Source: Enoplolaimus lenunculus
Lineage: Eukaryota; Nematoda; Enoplea; Enoplida; Thoracostomopsidae
NCBI GenBank assembly: GCA_030248215.1
Contig: JASANG010003825.1
Location: 62,001 to 126,000 of the forward strand
Direction of reading: 5' to 3'
Length of the DNA stretch: 64,000 nucleotides
In this document: piece after piece, positions 34,366-46,049 of the stretch
Layout: every line of letters starts with the position of its first letter
Numbering within the stretch: position 1 is the first letter of the stretch
Made by a program: the position numbers and the translations under genes
The notes under the pieces: model-generated
What the model saw: only the letters and a program-made list of their open reading frames with translations
Database searches by the model: none
What the model was told of the DNA's origin: nothing

Positions 34366-35010
34366 GGGGCCATTGTACAGAACAGGGCTTCAACTGTACT
34401 GTAGTGACCCGATTAAGAGGGTGTGGGGTAATAAGAGGGTGGGGTCCCATTTTGAGTCCCAATCAATATTAGTCGGTATCCCTAATAGGAGTGCGTAAGC
34501 GGATAGAGTCGCTAAATCCTAACTAGAGTCCATGAAGGTCATTTATTCCCATTTGTAGTTCATAAATGACTCTAGGACCAAATAAAATTGAGTTCGAATC
34601 TTTAAAGCGTACTTAAATTTTAAAAGTACATTCCTAAGTATAATCGTGCATGATCGCTCAAGCTATTGACGCACGACAAATAAACGTTTAATTCAACGGT
34701 TAGTTGCAGTACCGAATATATATCAGTAACGAAAGGTGGCGGAGCGTGGGTTAAAAATAAATAACAGTCCATAACCGAATAACAAGGGGGGTACCCTCTG
34801 GAGAGGCCAAATAAATATCAGTCTCCCCCTCTTATTCGGTCACTACAGTATATAGTATACGGCAAGCATATTCCGCTAATGCCTAAGCGTATAAGATTGA
34901 ATTTAAACCTCTGCCTAAAGTCTAAGCCTACGCAGAAAATTTATCTAAAGCTTAATCTTGCAATATGGTAGTCCCGAAAAAAATGTTCCGCCCCTGATCT
35001 TTACATGGGC
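34366..35010. mobile_element. TTAGGC-type hAT-like element split by a TA-flanked element
   Basis: Outer ends GGGGCCATTGTACAGAAC and GATCTTTACATGGGC are flanked by CGGGTTTT (34358) and CGGGTTTG (35011), 7 of 8 matching. Inside, 34397-34850 is a separate element with ends CTGTAGTGACCCGATTAAG and CTTATTCGGTCACTACAG flanked by TA. This is a clear nested insertion. Confidence 0.8.
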
Positions 35011-35178
35011 CGGGTTTGGGTTAGTAGACCCACCAATCAATGAACATAAAATGTTTGCGACCTTACATTTTAGGACGAATCCGAGGAATCCAGCCGTCGA
35101 ATCAATTTCGAACCCACATAAAACTTAAGGTTTCCATTAGGACCCATCTATTCTGTTGTGTCAAGCAATCTGCTAGCT

Positions 35179-35996
35179 GGGTTGTTGGCCGGAAAAAATT
35201 ACCGGAAACCTTTTTTTCCGAGGGGGGTGAAAAAAATGGAAAAAATTAAAAATATTAAACGATTCTTTAATATAATTTGCAACTAAATATGATACCAAAC
35301 TTAAATTTTTAACAAATTCGAATCTTTAAGGTCCCAAATTTACCCATTGGATCCAAAATTTTTTTGCAGAAAAATTAGACAAATTGGCTGGCCAATGCAA
35401 AGAACAGGGGTGGAACAGTGTTATAAGCATATTCCTAAGCCTAATCCTACGCCAAGCGTAAGCGTAAGAATGAGCATTTCCTATTGCGGAACTAAGACAA
35501 ATATTGTTAAATGTTATCCAATCAAACGCCTGGCTGACGAGTTGTTGTCAAATAACTAAATTTGACGCCGAACCATGATCGCGGGCAGCACGCCAAATCA
35601 GTTATTTGACAACTCGTTAAACAGACATCTGACTGCAGAAAGCTTAACGCCACTCGTCTCCGCTTTGCAACCTGCGTCAAATGATATATAATTTGTCCAA
35701 CTTTTCGAAAAAAATTGTTTTTAGGTCCCAAGGGGCTGACCTTGTGGCCTTACAAATCCAATGTTTCAAACACTCTGATTTTGTGCATGGAATGATGATA
35801 CACGGCACGTCATCAGAAGATCAAATATGCAAAAATGTTCAAAATCCAAGCATTTTTGGGCAAACGCCCTCTAAGGGTGGGATAACCGATCACTCAGACA
35901 AAGAATGAATTTTTTTTCCATTTTTTTCCGGAAAAAACTAGAAAAAATACACTTTTTCCGGTCATAATTTTTTTCCGGAAATAAACAACCCTGTCC
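35179..35996. mobile_element. GGGTTGTT-ended element with internal MITE insertion
   Basis: Ends GGTTGTTGGCCGGAAAAA and TTTTTTTCCGGAAATAAAC then AACCCTGTCC, flanked by GCTAGCT on both sides (35172-35178, 35997-36003). A TTAGGC-type MITE end (GGCCAATGCAAAGAACAGG) starts near 35390. Interior blocks are shared with 29193-30730. Confidence 0.65.
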
Positions 35997-36003
35997 GCTA
36001 GCT

Positions 36004-36733
36004 TTGTTCGTAAATTATTAAAAACGAGACATTTACTTTACTGTCGTACCGCTGGCTGTGCTCGCGAGTTTTTCATAGCTCAATCTTTATTTCAAATTGT
36101 AAACTTTGTCTACACACCGGATTGAAAGTCGCTTTTTATGAAGAGAAAAGTATAGAGATCTATTTAGGTTTTTTTCTCCAATAAGGCACAGCTAATTTAC
36201 CATAAAAGCAATCGCAAGGAATAAAAGATTGTATGGAATTTTAGTTCAACCTGCAATTTCTAGAGCTGAAAGGAAAATACAAGTAAAAATATGACCAATG
36301 ACAGTATCAGTTACTGACTCACTCATGGTAACAATTAAAGTTCCTCCCACCTTAGTTGATGCAGGATTTAAATTGATCCAAAGAAAACGTTAAAACATAT
36401 TCATGCCCCAAAGAAAATACGATCGCGCAGTGGTTTTACCTGCAGAATAAATGGCATTCTCTACTTCAAAATCAAATATGACCAGTCAATTAATACGATA
36501 AAGCGTCAGCTGCTCTTTTCGTATCAGCAAACCGGTGGAGCAGACAGATGCATGTCCCCTTGAAGCAATTGTGATGTTGTGAAAAATGTACTATTGACAG
36601 ACACAAAAGGCAAACAGTATTCTCTTTAATGCGGTCTTTTAACTAGAGTGCGCTAAATGTGTTCAATGACTTGGAAATTTTTGGCTCTCCCTAGATACGT
36701 ATAAAGCTCGCGTTAGTCATCGCATACACTTGC
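36004..36733. other. Spacer, no feature
   Basis: No gene or repeat recognised. Confidence 0.35.
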
Positions 36734-36741
36734 ATGTCAAT

Positions 36742-36918
36742 CAATGGCGGATCCATGGGGGACCACCCCGGCCGTGAGCCCCCCCCCCCCAACAGCATCT
36801 CGACAAAAATTATATAGCAATTTTGTGACAATAGTTCGTGGTTTGTGTATGGGTCAAAAGTAAGTATATTACCTGTGAAATTTTGGCCCCCCATTTTGTG
36901 ATCCTGGATCCGCCACTG
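36742..36918 (-). mobile_element. hAT-like MITE, CARTGGCGGATCC-ended, copy 1
   Basis: Perfect 8-bp duplication ATGTCAAT (36734-36741, 36919-36926). Ends CAATGGCGGATCCATGG and CTGGATCCGCCACTG. Contains a C14 run. Homologous in reverse orientation to 38568-38743. Confidence 0.93.
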
Positions 36919-37004
36919 ATGTCAATCCTAAATAGTTTGAATCGTCCTGTAAGTTGATGACGGCCTGACCCTTCAGTATAACAAGTTGGGACAACGTCTT
37001 TGAA

Positions 37005-37205
37005 TACACTGCAAAAAATAGTAAGTCAAATTGACTCTCTCCGAAATAGGCTTTTCGGAACTACAGAAACTGAGTCAAATTCGACTCTACCAGAGCAAAT
37101 TGAGTCAAATTTTACTCAGGTGGAGCCAAATTTTGACCCAGTTTGTGTAGTCAGGTAAAACCAATTTCGGGGAAAGTCAATTTGGCTCGCTATTTTTGCA
37201 CTGTA
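37005..37205. mobile_element. TA-flanked palindromic TGAGTCA MITE
   Basis: Begins TACACTGCAAAAAATAG and ends CTATTTTTGCACTGTA. The arms contain TCAAATTGACTCTCTCCG and TTCGGGGAAAGTCAATTTGG. TGAGTCA is present twice. Confidence 0.8.
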
Positions 37206-37671
37206 CCAATTAGTTATTCCTTCTTTCGAAATTGGAAAACTCCTGGCTACGCTTTTAATTCTACTGTTACCGGACACAAAGCAACAATTTGCCGATTAAT
37301 ATTATTTGCATCAATACAATTCAAGACATATATAATAACACTGCACAAAATTTACTGATAACACGTTTGCAAACTGCAATCAGACATAAATGCAATTGAC
37401 GTTATAATCCATTAATTTTAAATTTTAACTCGAGAGCGATATAAATTGAAAGGATGACATTTTGGATATTGTGTACATGACAACGATAAAGCCAACGCTG
37501 AAATGAAAGACCAGAAACTATGTGCAAATAAAAGCAACTCCAACGTTGATCATGTTATACATGGGGAACTTTCATTCCCACTACTTTTAAAAACTGGAAA
37601 CATTTAATTTGAATGACGCGTGTACTTGACTTTCTGCTGCCAGCAACTGAAAGTTTAAGGAAACAATTTCT

Positions 37672-37975
37672 GGCCAATGTTACTTTAAAGGCCGTCCCAT
37701 TTTCCCGGGACAGAAATGTACCAGGAGTACCCGTCTCATTTTCCCGGGACAGCAATGTACCAGGAGTACATTCAAAAAATACAATTGGGACAGCGGGACA
37801 GTTGCAAGATGAGACAGTGGGACAGATGGGTCACTTAGGACAGATCGGACAGTTGGAACAAACGGGACAGATGGGACGGTTGGGAAAGATGGGACAGATG
37901 CCTACAGATGGGACAGACGGTACAATTTGGACAGTTGGGACAGATGGGACAGGGGACAGATGCGACAGTAAAGCC
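37672..37975. repeat. GGGACAGnTG minisatellite with hAT-type left end
   Basis: The left end GGCCAATGTTACTTTAAAGG matches the TTAGGC-type MITE terminus. The interior instead holds two copies of a 37-bp block around TTTCCCGGGACAG, then about seventeen degenerate 10-bp GGGACAGATG units. Related sequence at 61150-61320, 61945-61985 and 56090-56130. Confidence 0.7.
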
Positions 37976-38171
37976 TATTTTGAAGAAAGTCATTTTGACT
38001 CATAATTTTTTCGGTGTAACTGAATCAGAGCCCCTTGAGCAAGTGACCATTTTTAAAGTAGAAAAACTGGTCTGCTCGACAGTTGTGTCGCTTGATGCTT
38101 AATATTTAGAATCACACTGATCAGAAGGATTGTAGATGCAGCGGCGCACCAAATCACACGAGAACTGCCAG

Positions 38172-38370
38172 CGCTGAGTGAGTCGAAGTCGACTCTGACG
38201 GAGTCGAATTTGACTCAGTTTCAGTAGTCCGGAAAAGCCTTTCGGAAAGAATCAATTTGATTCCACATTTTACAGCGTAATCCTAAGTCAAAGCAAAAAA
38301 TGTTAAAGCTTAGGTTTACTCCATTCCAGACCCACAGAAAAACGTTCTGCCGCCGATCTTTGTTTTAGTA
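38172..38370. repeat. Remnants of palindromic and TTAGGC-type MITEs
   Basis: 38172-38280 matches the right arm of the TGAGTCA MITE (GAGTCGAATTTGACTCAG). 38280-38370 contains TCCTAAGTCAAAG and a terminal CCGATCTTTGTTTTAG of the hAT-like group. The open frame that follows (38381-38567) has no recognised domain. Confidence 0.5.
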
Positions 38371-38567
38371 GTCAAGCTCCATGCCCGGTTCTTCTTCATT
38401 ACCGAATACCACATCGACGTTAGAGGTTGCTTCAACAGATGAGATAGAGCAGGACTATCGCTTCTGGTGTTCTGCGGAACAGATTACTGGCATGTCTTCA
38501 CTGCATGACACTTGTGGTTCGGAGCCATTTTCAGAAAAATCCGACTCAGAACTATCTGCAGCCCATG

Positions 38568-38743
38568 CAGTGGCGGATCCAAGATCTCAAAATGGGGGGG
38601 GCCAAAATTTCACAGGCAATAAAGTTACTTTTGACCCATACACAAACCACGAACTATTGTCACAAAATTGCTATATAATTTTTGTCGAGATGCTGTTGGG
38701 GGGGGGGGCCACGGCCGGGGTGCCCCCCATGGATCCGCCATTG
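38568..38743 (+). mobile_element. hAT-like MITE, CAGTGGCGGATCC-ended, copy 2
   Basis: Perfect 8-bp duplication AGCCCATG (38560-38567, 38744-38751). Ends CAGTGGCGGATCCAAG and CATGGATCCGCCATTG. The target is itself the terminus of the foldback element that follows, so this insertion is younger. Contains a G13 run. Confidence 0.93.
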
Positions 38744-39901
38744 AGCCCATGTATAGAACATGGGCATCCAGTGTTCTAGCGTGGAACACATTTGACCAGG
38801 AGTGCAGCGCAGCCACTCCTGTCTGGCGGTTAGAAACTCCAACGATTTAGTAGGAACTGGGAAATCCGGAAGAGCGGAAAGTTCATAAGCTTGGATATTC
38901 CCTTATTCGGTAGGGAAAATCTGTAGTGTAAAGTATGTTTTGAAAATGGGTAAAGTGGATAATTTAAACCCATAGATTGTCCTTTGGTTACCTACCAAAC
39001 AGTTTCGTGAGGTTCGGAAAACGGGAAACGGGAAAAATTGAATGGTTGGTTTTACGTGGTTTGATAGGGAAATCAGAAGCATAGGTTTTGTTTTCAAAAC
39101 GGGAAAAGTGGTATATTTAAAACGTATAGGTTATCCTTTTTAAGTGTAAAATTCTGAAGCGTAAGTTTTCTTTAGAAAACCGGAAAAGTAGAAAATTTAA
39201 ACGCCTAAGTTTTCCCAGCCAAAATTACGATGGCGATTGTTCCTACAAACCAGCGAAATTACTGGCCGTCATACAGGACGGGCTACGCTCCAGATTATCC
39301 CTACCAAACCATGAAAATTTAAGGCGTTTTAATTGTCTACTTTTCCGTTTTCCAAACAAATTTTACGCTTCAAATTTTCCCACTACATCTGAAAATATCC
39401 AGGTGTTTGATTTCCGGCAGTAGTGTAATTTGGGTAACTTTTTAACTTGTAACATAAAATATTTTGTTTTCCTGTTTTCAAACGAGTTTTTAATGCGAAA
39501 AGTTTTCGTCAATTTTGCGTTATGGTTCTCACCTCAGAGGGGATACCGCCCACCAGCACCACGTGCAATATGATGGAATACTAAGCAGGATGGGGGCTGA
39601 CGCCTCCCAAACCCCTGCTCTAAACCTTTTGAAATACTTTGAATAGCTTGGCGCTCTTCCTGCTTCTCTGTAAAAACACTCTACTTAAAATATTATTGTT
39701 ATATTTTATTAACTTTTTTAAGTATAAGTGTACTAAATATTGAGTAAATGTTTGCTTAAATAATGCAAATAAGTAAAACTTTGCCAAACACCATAGTAAG
39801 TAAAACCGACACTTAATTCAGCAACAGTTTTGCTGAATTTTAAGTATATTTTTTACAGAATTAGTATCATTTCAAATCACCGGGGGGTCCCACATTTTGC
39901 C

Positions 39902-41720
39902 TTAACCCTTTGACGCCCATTGATGCAAATTTGCATCATAGGAATTTACCGCGTATAACAAAAGAACCGATGCCCACTTGCGAATGATTTCCCATTGATG
40001 CATTTTTGGGATACTTATGCGTATTATGTTATACGTACAGTGTAAACGACATAGCTAGTGTGTAATAACAGCACAGAATTTTATGGGTTTTGATGCGGAT
40101 GAAGGGTACCTCAAAAAATCAGCCCCCATGTGTGGCCTGAGGTGGTTTTGAAGCTGGTAAATTGTTTTCATATTCCAAAATATCCACTACTAGCTCAGTT
40201 TAGCCTCAGTTTAGCGTTTTCTTCCGGATAAAAACTTTGGGCTTATTGCAATTGCTTGATGCAAATTTGCAGCAATGGGAAGTGGAGTGCGTAAAACTCA
40301 GAATTAAAAATTGAACAAAATCAATAAAAATAACGGCAGCTTAACCCATTATAATACAATCTATTATAAATAACTAAACCCAACTAAGCTATTCGTACTG
40401 TTCTAGCATTTTTAAACCTCTATAGCCAAAATGCTGTTAAAATTTGATTCATATTTGAATCAATGGGAACTCAAGGCAAAAATCTAAACGCTAATAGGAC
40501 TACTAATTCCCAACACATATTTCAGTTTACAATGCCTAACCGGCAACTCATAAGTGAATTATCTGCTAGTAAACGTATTTTAACGTTAATACCAGACTGT
40601 AACATCGATTCTGAAGTAGAAACCGACTCTGAAAGTGAATGCGAGTTTGGTGATGTCAACTTAGAACTTTCTGATGACAGCGGCTCTGAATACTCAGAAG
40701 CCGATGTTTCATCTTCCGACAGTAGCGGCGATGAATCACACCGTAATCCAACCGCTAAGCAGTACGTTCCTTCTCGAAATACGGTGGCGAAAGCTTGTTC
40801 AGAAGAACAACGTGAGTACCGATGGCGCAAACATCTCGTTCCTTTGAGAGGAATGTTGGAGTTTACTGGTGACAATCCGGAATATTCTGAAGAAATGAAC
40901 GATTCTGCTTTGGAATATTTCGACAAGTTCTGTCCTGATAGGTTATTTGGACATATTGCTGACGAAACAAATCGGTATAGTGTGTGGCTGGGGAAACTGT
41001 CCGTTGATACTTCTAAAGAAGAAATGAAAAAGTTTTTCGGAATTCTGGTGCTAATGGCTGTGCTAAAAGCGCCAAACTACCGTATGTTTTGGGATCAAAG
41101 TCTTCGGCTCAATCCGATCGCCGATGTGATGTCTCGAAACCGCTTTGAAACCCTCAATCTTGAAGTGCGTCTTCGATGCAAGAATGTGGGCTGTAAGGGG
41201 CAATCTGATATTTACTGCATAAAATGCAACGTGGCTTTGTGTCTGAACAAAAATCGGGAATGTTTTACAGAGTATCATTTAAAAAAGTAACGCGAAAATG
41301 CTTCATTATCACTAGTAATACTGAATTATATGACGTTGTAATTTGTTATTTTGAAGAAAATGTAAAGAAAAGGGCGTTTTTTGTTGTAATTTGTCGTTAT
41401 AAACCAGAGAACTGCTATATAGTCGTACTTCAGGTGCAATTTGGTTATAAGATATGTTGAAGATGAAAAACTGCTGTATATATACATGTTTATTCTGGAA
41501 TAATAGTGCAAAAATTTAAGTAACTACCTGAAAAAATACCTGCAATGTGGTACAACCGTTTTCCCATTGATGCAATTTTGCATCGGATCAAAAATACTAA
41601 TTTTGATGATGAAAATGTCGCTATTATTATACAAGTTACTCCATACATCTTATTTGTTTGTTTTACTACAGTAAACAATTTTTCTGACGTATAATTAAAA
41701 TTCGGGCATGAAAGGGTTAA
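39902..41720 (+). mobile_element. piggyBac element, internally deleted
   Basis: Bounded by TTAA (39902-39905, 41717-41720). Ends CCCTTTGACGCCCATTGATG and GGGCATGAAAGGG are inverted. Subterminal copies of TGATGCAAATTTGCATCA-type palindromes occur at about 39921, 39996, 40257 and 41568, as expected for transposase-binding subterminal repeats. Carries one transposase-derived ORF (40463-41290). At 1.8 kb it is shorter than autonomous piggyBac elements. Confidence 0.93.
40463..41290 (+). CDS. piggyBac transposase with in-frame loss of the catalytic core
   Basis: 275 residues where the family is usually near 550-600. Residues about 50-95 are acidic and Ser-rich, as in piggyBac N-termini. Residues about 150-235 match the first part of the dimerisation/DNA-binding domain (YFDKFCPDRLFGHIADETN, KKFFGILVLMAVLKAPNYR, FWDQS, MSRNRFE). 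At about residue 237 the frame passes directly into the C-terminal cysteine-rich zinc-ribbon (RCKNVGCKGQSDIYCIKC, LCLNKNRECFTEYH). The segment that should carry the three catalytic Asp residues is missing, and the junction is in frame. Such a product could still bind element ends but could not cut. I infer a deletion derivative; a repressor role is possible but unshown. Confidence 0.9.
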   Translation: MGTQGKNLNANRTTNSQHIFQFTMPNRQLISELSASKRILTLIPDCNIDSEVETDSESECEFGDVNLELSDDSGSEYSEADVSSSDSSGDESHRNPTAKQYVPSRNTVAKACSEEQREYRWRKHLVPLRGMLEFTGDNPEYSEEMNDSALEYFDKFCPDRLFGHIADETNRYSVWLGKLSVDTSKEEMKKFFGILVLMAVLKAPNYRMFWDQSLRLNPIADVMSRNRFETLNLEVRLRCKNVGCKGQSDIYCIKCNVALCLNKNRECFTEYHLKK

Positions 41721-42566
41721 TATAAACGTAAAAAATTGTGGCGGGGTTGAGTTTATCATTGTGGGGGAGTGGAGGGGCGGCAGCCCCCATTTTTTCGTAT
41801 CCCTTGTAATCGCAGTGGGGTCCCACAATTTGTGTTACGTGAAAGATTGTGGAGTTGGAACTTTTCCATCGTGAAAGGGGACTTTTCTATCGTGGTTTTT
41901 CAAACAAAATCTACTTTCAGACTTTCCGTATCTAGCCATGGAAAATCTATACGTTATAATTTTGCCACTTTTCAAGTTTTCCAAACAAAACCTATGTTTC
42001 AGATTTTCCCTTCCAACCCAGGGATAATCTAAACTTCTAAATTTTCCAGTTTACCCGTTTTCCAAATAAACTCTACACTACAGATTTTTCCTACCGAACT
42101 AGGGAATATCCAGGATTATGAATTTTCTACTTTTCCAGTTTTCCCAGGCAAACCTTTATGCTTGTGATTTTTGCAACAAAACCAGCGGAGTTTCTAACCG
42201 TCATACAGCAGTGGCTGCACTGCACTCCTGGTCATTAGTTTTCCACTTTGGAAAACTGGAAGTACCTGTTTTATACATGGGCCCAAAATTTGGTTAGGAC
42301 CGGAAAACTTATCAAAGAGGAAATTAATATAATTGGTATCATCTTGGTGCTGCAGAGAATATTTGGTTTGTATTAGGTTCGCTAAAACGGTGCCGTGTTT
42401 AGAATGCAACCGGTTTCATATCCTGTGAAAAATATCTGTATTCACTGGTTCCGATACTCATGTACAAGGCTAACAATTAATTAATTTTATTAATATATAA
42501 ATTGCGCTACTCAAATACTAAAAACAATGCACAAATTTAGATGATATCACACATTATCCGCTATCG

Positions 42567-42930
42567 GAGTGTAACCAGAGGTGAAAAATACCAGATCCGG
42601 AGCCGGAGGTCAACGGAACTTGACGGAGCCAGAGGTTATAGTAGGCGAAATTAGGTACTAAAAATGATGGATTAATTATTGCAGTCAATATCTGCAATAT
42701 CAAGTTGAGTTGTTTGGTTTTTACGCTAATTTTCTGCAGCATTTCGGAAATTCTTTCTTGAAAATTGTTACAAAAGCAAAACGAGACGCGCTAAAAAGAT
42801 AATTTTGCAAAATTATGCAAAATTTTACTACCGAAATTATCGGAACCTCGGGTAAAAATTCTGCCGGAACCGGAGGACGAATTTCTTGCGGCTCTCGTCA
42901 TATACGGTTCCGGTAAAAGATTCACTACCC
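42567..42930. repeat. GTGTAACCAGAGG-family element
   Basis: Opens with GAGTGTAACCAGAGGTG, CCGGAGCCGGAGGTCAAC. The right part has GGAACCTCGGGTAAAAATTC and CCGGAACCGGAGGACG. Shares blocks with 31083-31145. Probably a hAT-type MITE; ends not resolved. Confidence 0.55.
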
Positions 42931-45900
42931 GTTTTCGGTATCTAGCAACAATAGTATCCAGTGTCTCACCATGGATATGGTTCTCCACACTTTCCAAATG
43001 GAAACACGTTGCAAAATTTAAAAGGAATGATTTTGCTGTAAAGTTGTAATTAATAGTCCTAATTTAAAAATTTCCTCAAGTTTCTTGCTTGTTTCGCTCA
43101 AAAAATTTCCTTGATATCTAATTGCCAATTGACATGCTGAACCAGATCGAAATTTGACCAGAACCGGTTGAAAATACTTAGAATATTTAAATTTCTTTAT
43201 CTTAATTGACCATTTGGCGTTGAGATGAGTAGGCAAACACTGTCAATTAAAAAACCATTCATTGGTACGGTTTGCAGGTATCCATATGGCGGCTGTCTGT
43301 TCGTTTGTTAAGTATTAAAGTGTTAACAACCCTCTGATGTGAGTCCGTATTTTCAAATGTGGGCAGTACGGTGGTCGGTGATACGTCTAGTAACTTTGGA
43401 ACATGCGCACTGTGAGGTTCGAAATTCAGCACATTGTTTGCGTGCGATTTTAGCTACTTCTGCACCAATTTTGAGATCGGCAATTGCAGATGATCGTAAG
43501 TTTGAATACCAAATGCTAAGTGATGATAGGTGCGTACGCATTTGATAATATGGTTCACGAATAGCACGCAAAATAGTCGTCAACCAACCAAACAAACAGC
43601 AAACGTGAATCTCGAATCAGTTCCCGCAAAATTTATTGACCTGCCCTTAAATCTACGGTATATACGTAGCTAGGCGCGAAATAATAAAGTTACCGTGCTC
43701 ATGAAACCTTATTAAACATAGTTACTGCTAACAGAAAGATGTAAAGAAAATATTATCAGTTATTCGATACGAGACATTTATTAACAAAATTGGATGCTTT
43801 TAATAATTGGTGAACACTTGAGGTGTTGTAAGGTTGCGCGGTCTTATGGGTGTTTATTTCCTATCGCTCCATCAAGGCTAAATCGTTTCCAAGGTACCTG
43901 AAATTACTGCTATCTTTAACGTAAAACTCGCAGTCAATTACGCACCAAACAGTGGCTAGGCTATCATGGCATCCCCAGAAACTTCCAGAATAATGATAAT
44001 AACAAAACAGAAACATGGCACACAGACGCAAATGAAGGAAGAATTCGCATAAATGGAAGTGCGTAATGAAATGCACACGGAAATTGGTAGGAAATCGGAA
44101 TTAGGAGTCTGAAAACATAAAAATAATTACATACGAGATCACAGAAAACATGACATGTAGGAATTGGCACAAAAGGGGAAAAGGGAGTGGATTAGCAGAA
44201 TTGGGATAGCACATTGAACTGAGCGCATGAAATTTGGTAGGAAAATGGGGATATAGTACCTGAAAAGCAATATAAAATATATGTAATAATGCACATAAAT
44301 AACGTAAGTGAATTTGGCCCAAAACGAAATAAGTTTTAACAGCATTTGGCAGAAAATGATGAAGCACAACTATATGACAAATGAGAAGAATGAAGTATCA
44401 CCGTTATGTACATGTCACGATACCGCGACGGAGACTGAGACGGGGGCTGCTTGCATGCCAAGGAAACGACATAGCAAGGAGTTCAAGTGACGCAGAGTGC
44501 ACACTGGGTCCCCATCCGACATCCCTCTCACTCAGCTCATGCCGTCCCATGGCTTGAAAAGACCGATTGAACTGAAAAGATTAAAACAAGAAACATAGAT
44601 AATGATAATAAATAAAAATAGAAAATGGAGAACTTTGGCTAATGTGAATATGCTTCGTGAGTTTGCTTTTAATGCTTTAATTTTTGGTTTAATGTGGCTT
44701 CGCGCTTCGTAGCCCTGTGATTTTTGACAGATTTTGCTCTTCCGGGCTCCTGGAAACCCGTAATGCATTACACGAAATGTCCTGCTAATTTGGCTCTTCC
44801 GAGGACCAAAAAACTTGTGTTACATCCACTTTAAATGTCATTCATTAGCAACGAATATAAGACGAATGTACATGTAATTGTGCAACAACGCAATATAATG
44901 CAAACAACAAAACCATGTAATATACATTATGGGCGCGCTACAGTTGGCTGTACTGACATTGTAACGAGCGGCACACGCAACCGACAAAGATATAACGTAG
45001 TGATAGCTAATGAAACAAATGAAATTGACGCGACATGTAATATGCGGATAACCGTAAACGTAGTAAAACTAGTAATACACATTATAACAAGAATACAATG
45101 CAAACAAATGGTTTTATTGCTAATACGTCGAGGCTTTTAGAAATTGTTTCTGAGATACATACTATGATATGCATAGAATGACGTCGCATGTGGCGGTCAC
45201 CAGTATGCCCGAGACAAAGCGGGGTTGCTCGTAAAACCAAGTGTAAGACACCGGCCTATAAGCCATGTTGACTGAGACTCGACAACAAGTCATCAAGGGT
45301 ACAAGTCGACATTGTACGTTATGAACAATATTGGTATATATAGTGTGAAGTCCGGCAAATGTCACCATGTACGGTTTGTGTCAAGTCTGAACAGCGTAAA
45401 GGCGCTATAAACGTCAAGGCGTTATAAAATAATAATGTGGTCGCTATCGTTGCAACCCGAGTGCTAGGAGATTTAGCTGCTTCATTCGTGCCGGTAGTCG
45501 CATATAGCGGCCAAGGCCTTAGCAGAGCGTTGCAATGCGCATGTATCTCGTCGCGTCTTTCAGTACCCTTTTCATAGCACGCAAGCGTTGTTGCGGGAAG
45601 CCAGTGCTTTTGGCTTCGTCAAAGTCCAAGATCGTGTAATGAAACGTTCGTCGTTGGTTCCATTATTTTGTTGTTGAAAAATGTAATTCCGAAAATCGTT
45701 GCATCGTTTGTGCATTTTCGCGGAAACGTGTGCTGGTTCGCATTTTCAGCTGGATTTTGCTGGTGACAAGGGTGCGGATGCAACCCATAGCAAAAAGCTC
45801 ATGTTTCAGTCACAGCGTGCATCACACGAATGACTCGGTCGCGTACAAATACAGCAAGTGTTCGCAATGCGTAAATGTAATGTGTGTCTGTCTAACCAAG

Positions 45901-46049
45901 TACACCAGTTTGGTGTCACGCTTCAAAGAAGTACATTTCAGTGGCGCACAGCCGATCGATAAACTCGCTGTTCGTCATAGTTGTTCGTTATGCTAACGTT
46001 TGTTGTAGTTCTTCCTTAAATTTGTTTGTAATTTTAGCGATGCGTCCAC
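42931..46049. other. Long spacer without a supported gene
   Basis: Many short open frames on both strands. A strong donor-like GTAAGT at 43497 has no convincing exon around it. No repeat family recognised except weak local duplication near 44050-44260. Confidence 0.35.

Larger units (their letters stand above)
38744..42283. mobile_element. Large foldback element with piggyBac inserted near its centre
   Basis: Termini AGCCCATGTATAGAACATGG and CTGTTTTATACATGGGC match the short hAT-like MITE ends. The left arm (to about 39490) and right arm (from about 41840) are built of degenerate units of about 60-70 bp with words such as TTTTCCAAACAAA and GATTTTCCCTACC in opposite orientations. Outer blocks CAGGAGTGCAGCGCAGCCAC and GTGGCTGCACTGCACTCCTG mirror each other. 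No transposase of its own is recognisable. Confidence 0.7.

Noticed and set aside
37613-38005. 130-codon ORF with Gly-Gln-Met repeats
   Set aside because: It translates the GGGACAG minisatellite; the 10-bp unit cycles through frames and no domain flanks it.
45370-46000. LTR of the retroelement
   Set aside because: No matching direct repeat could be found near 51000-52000.
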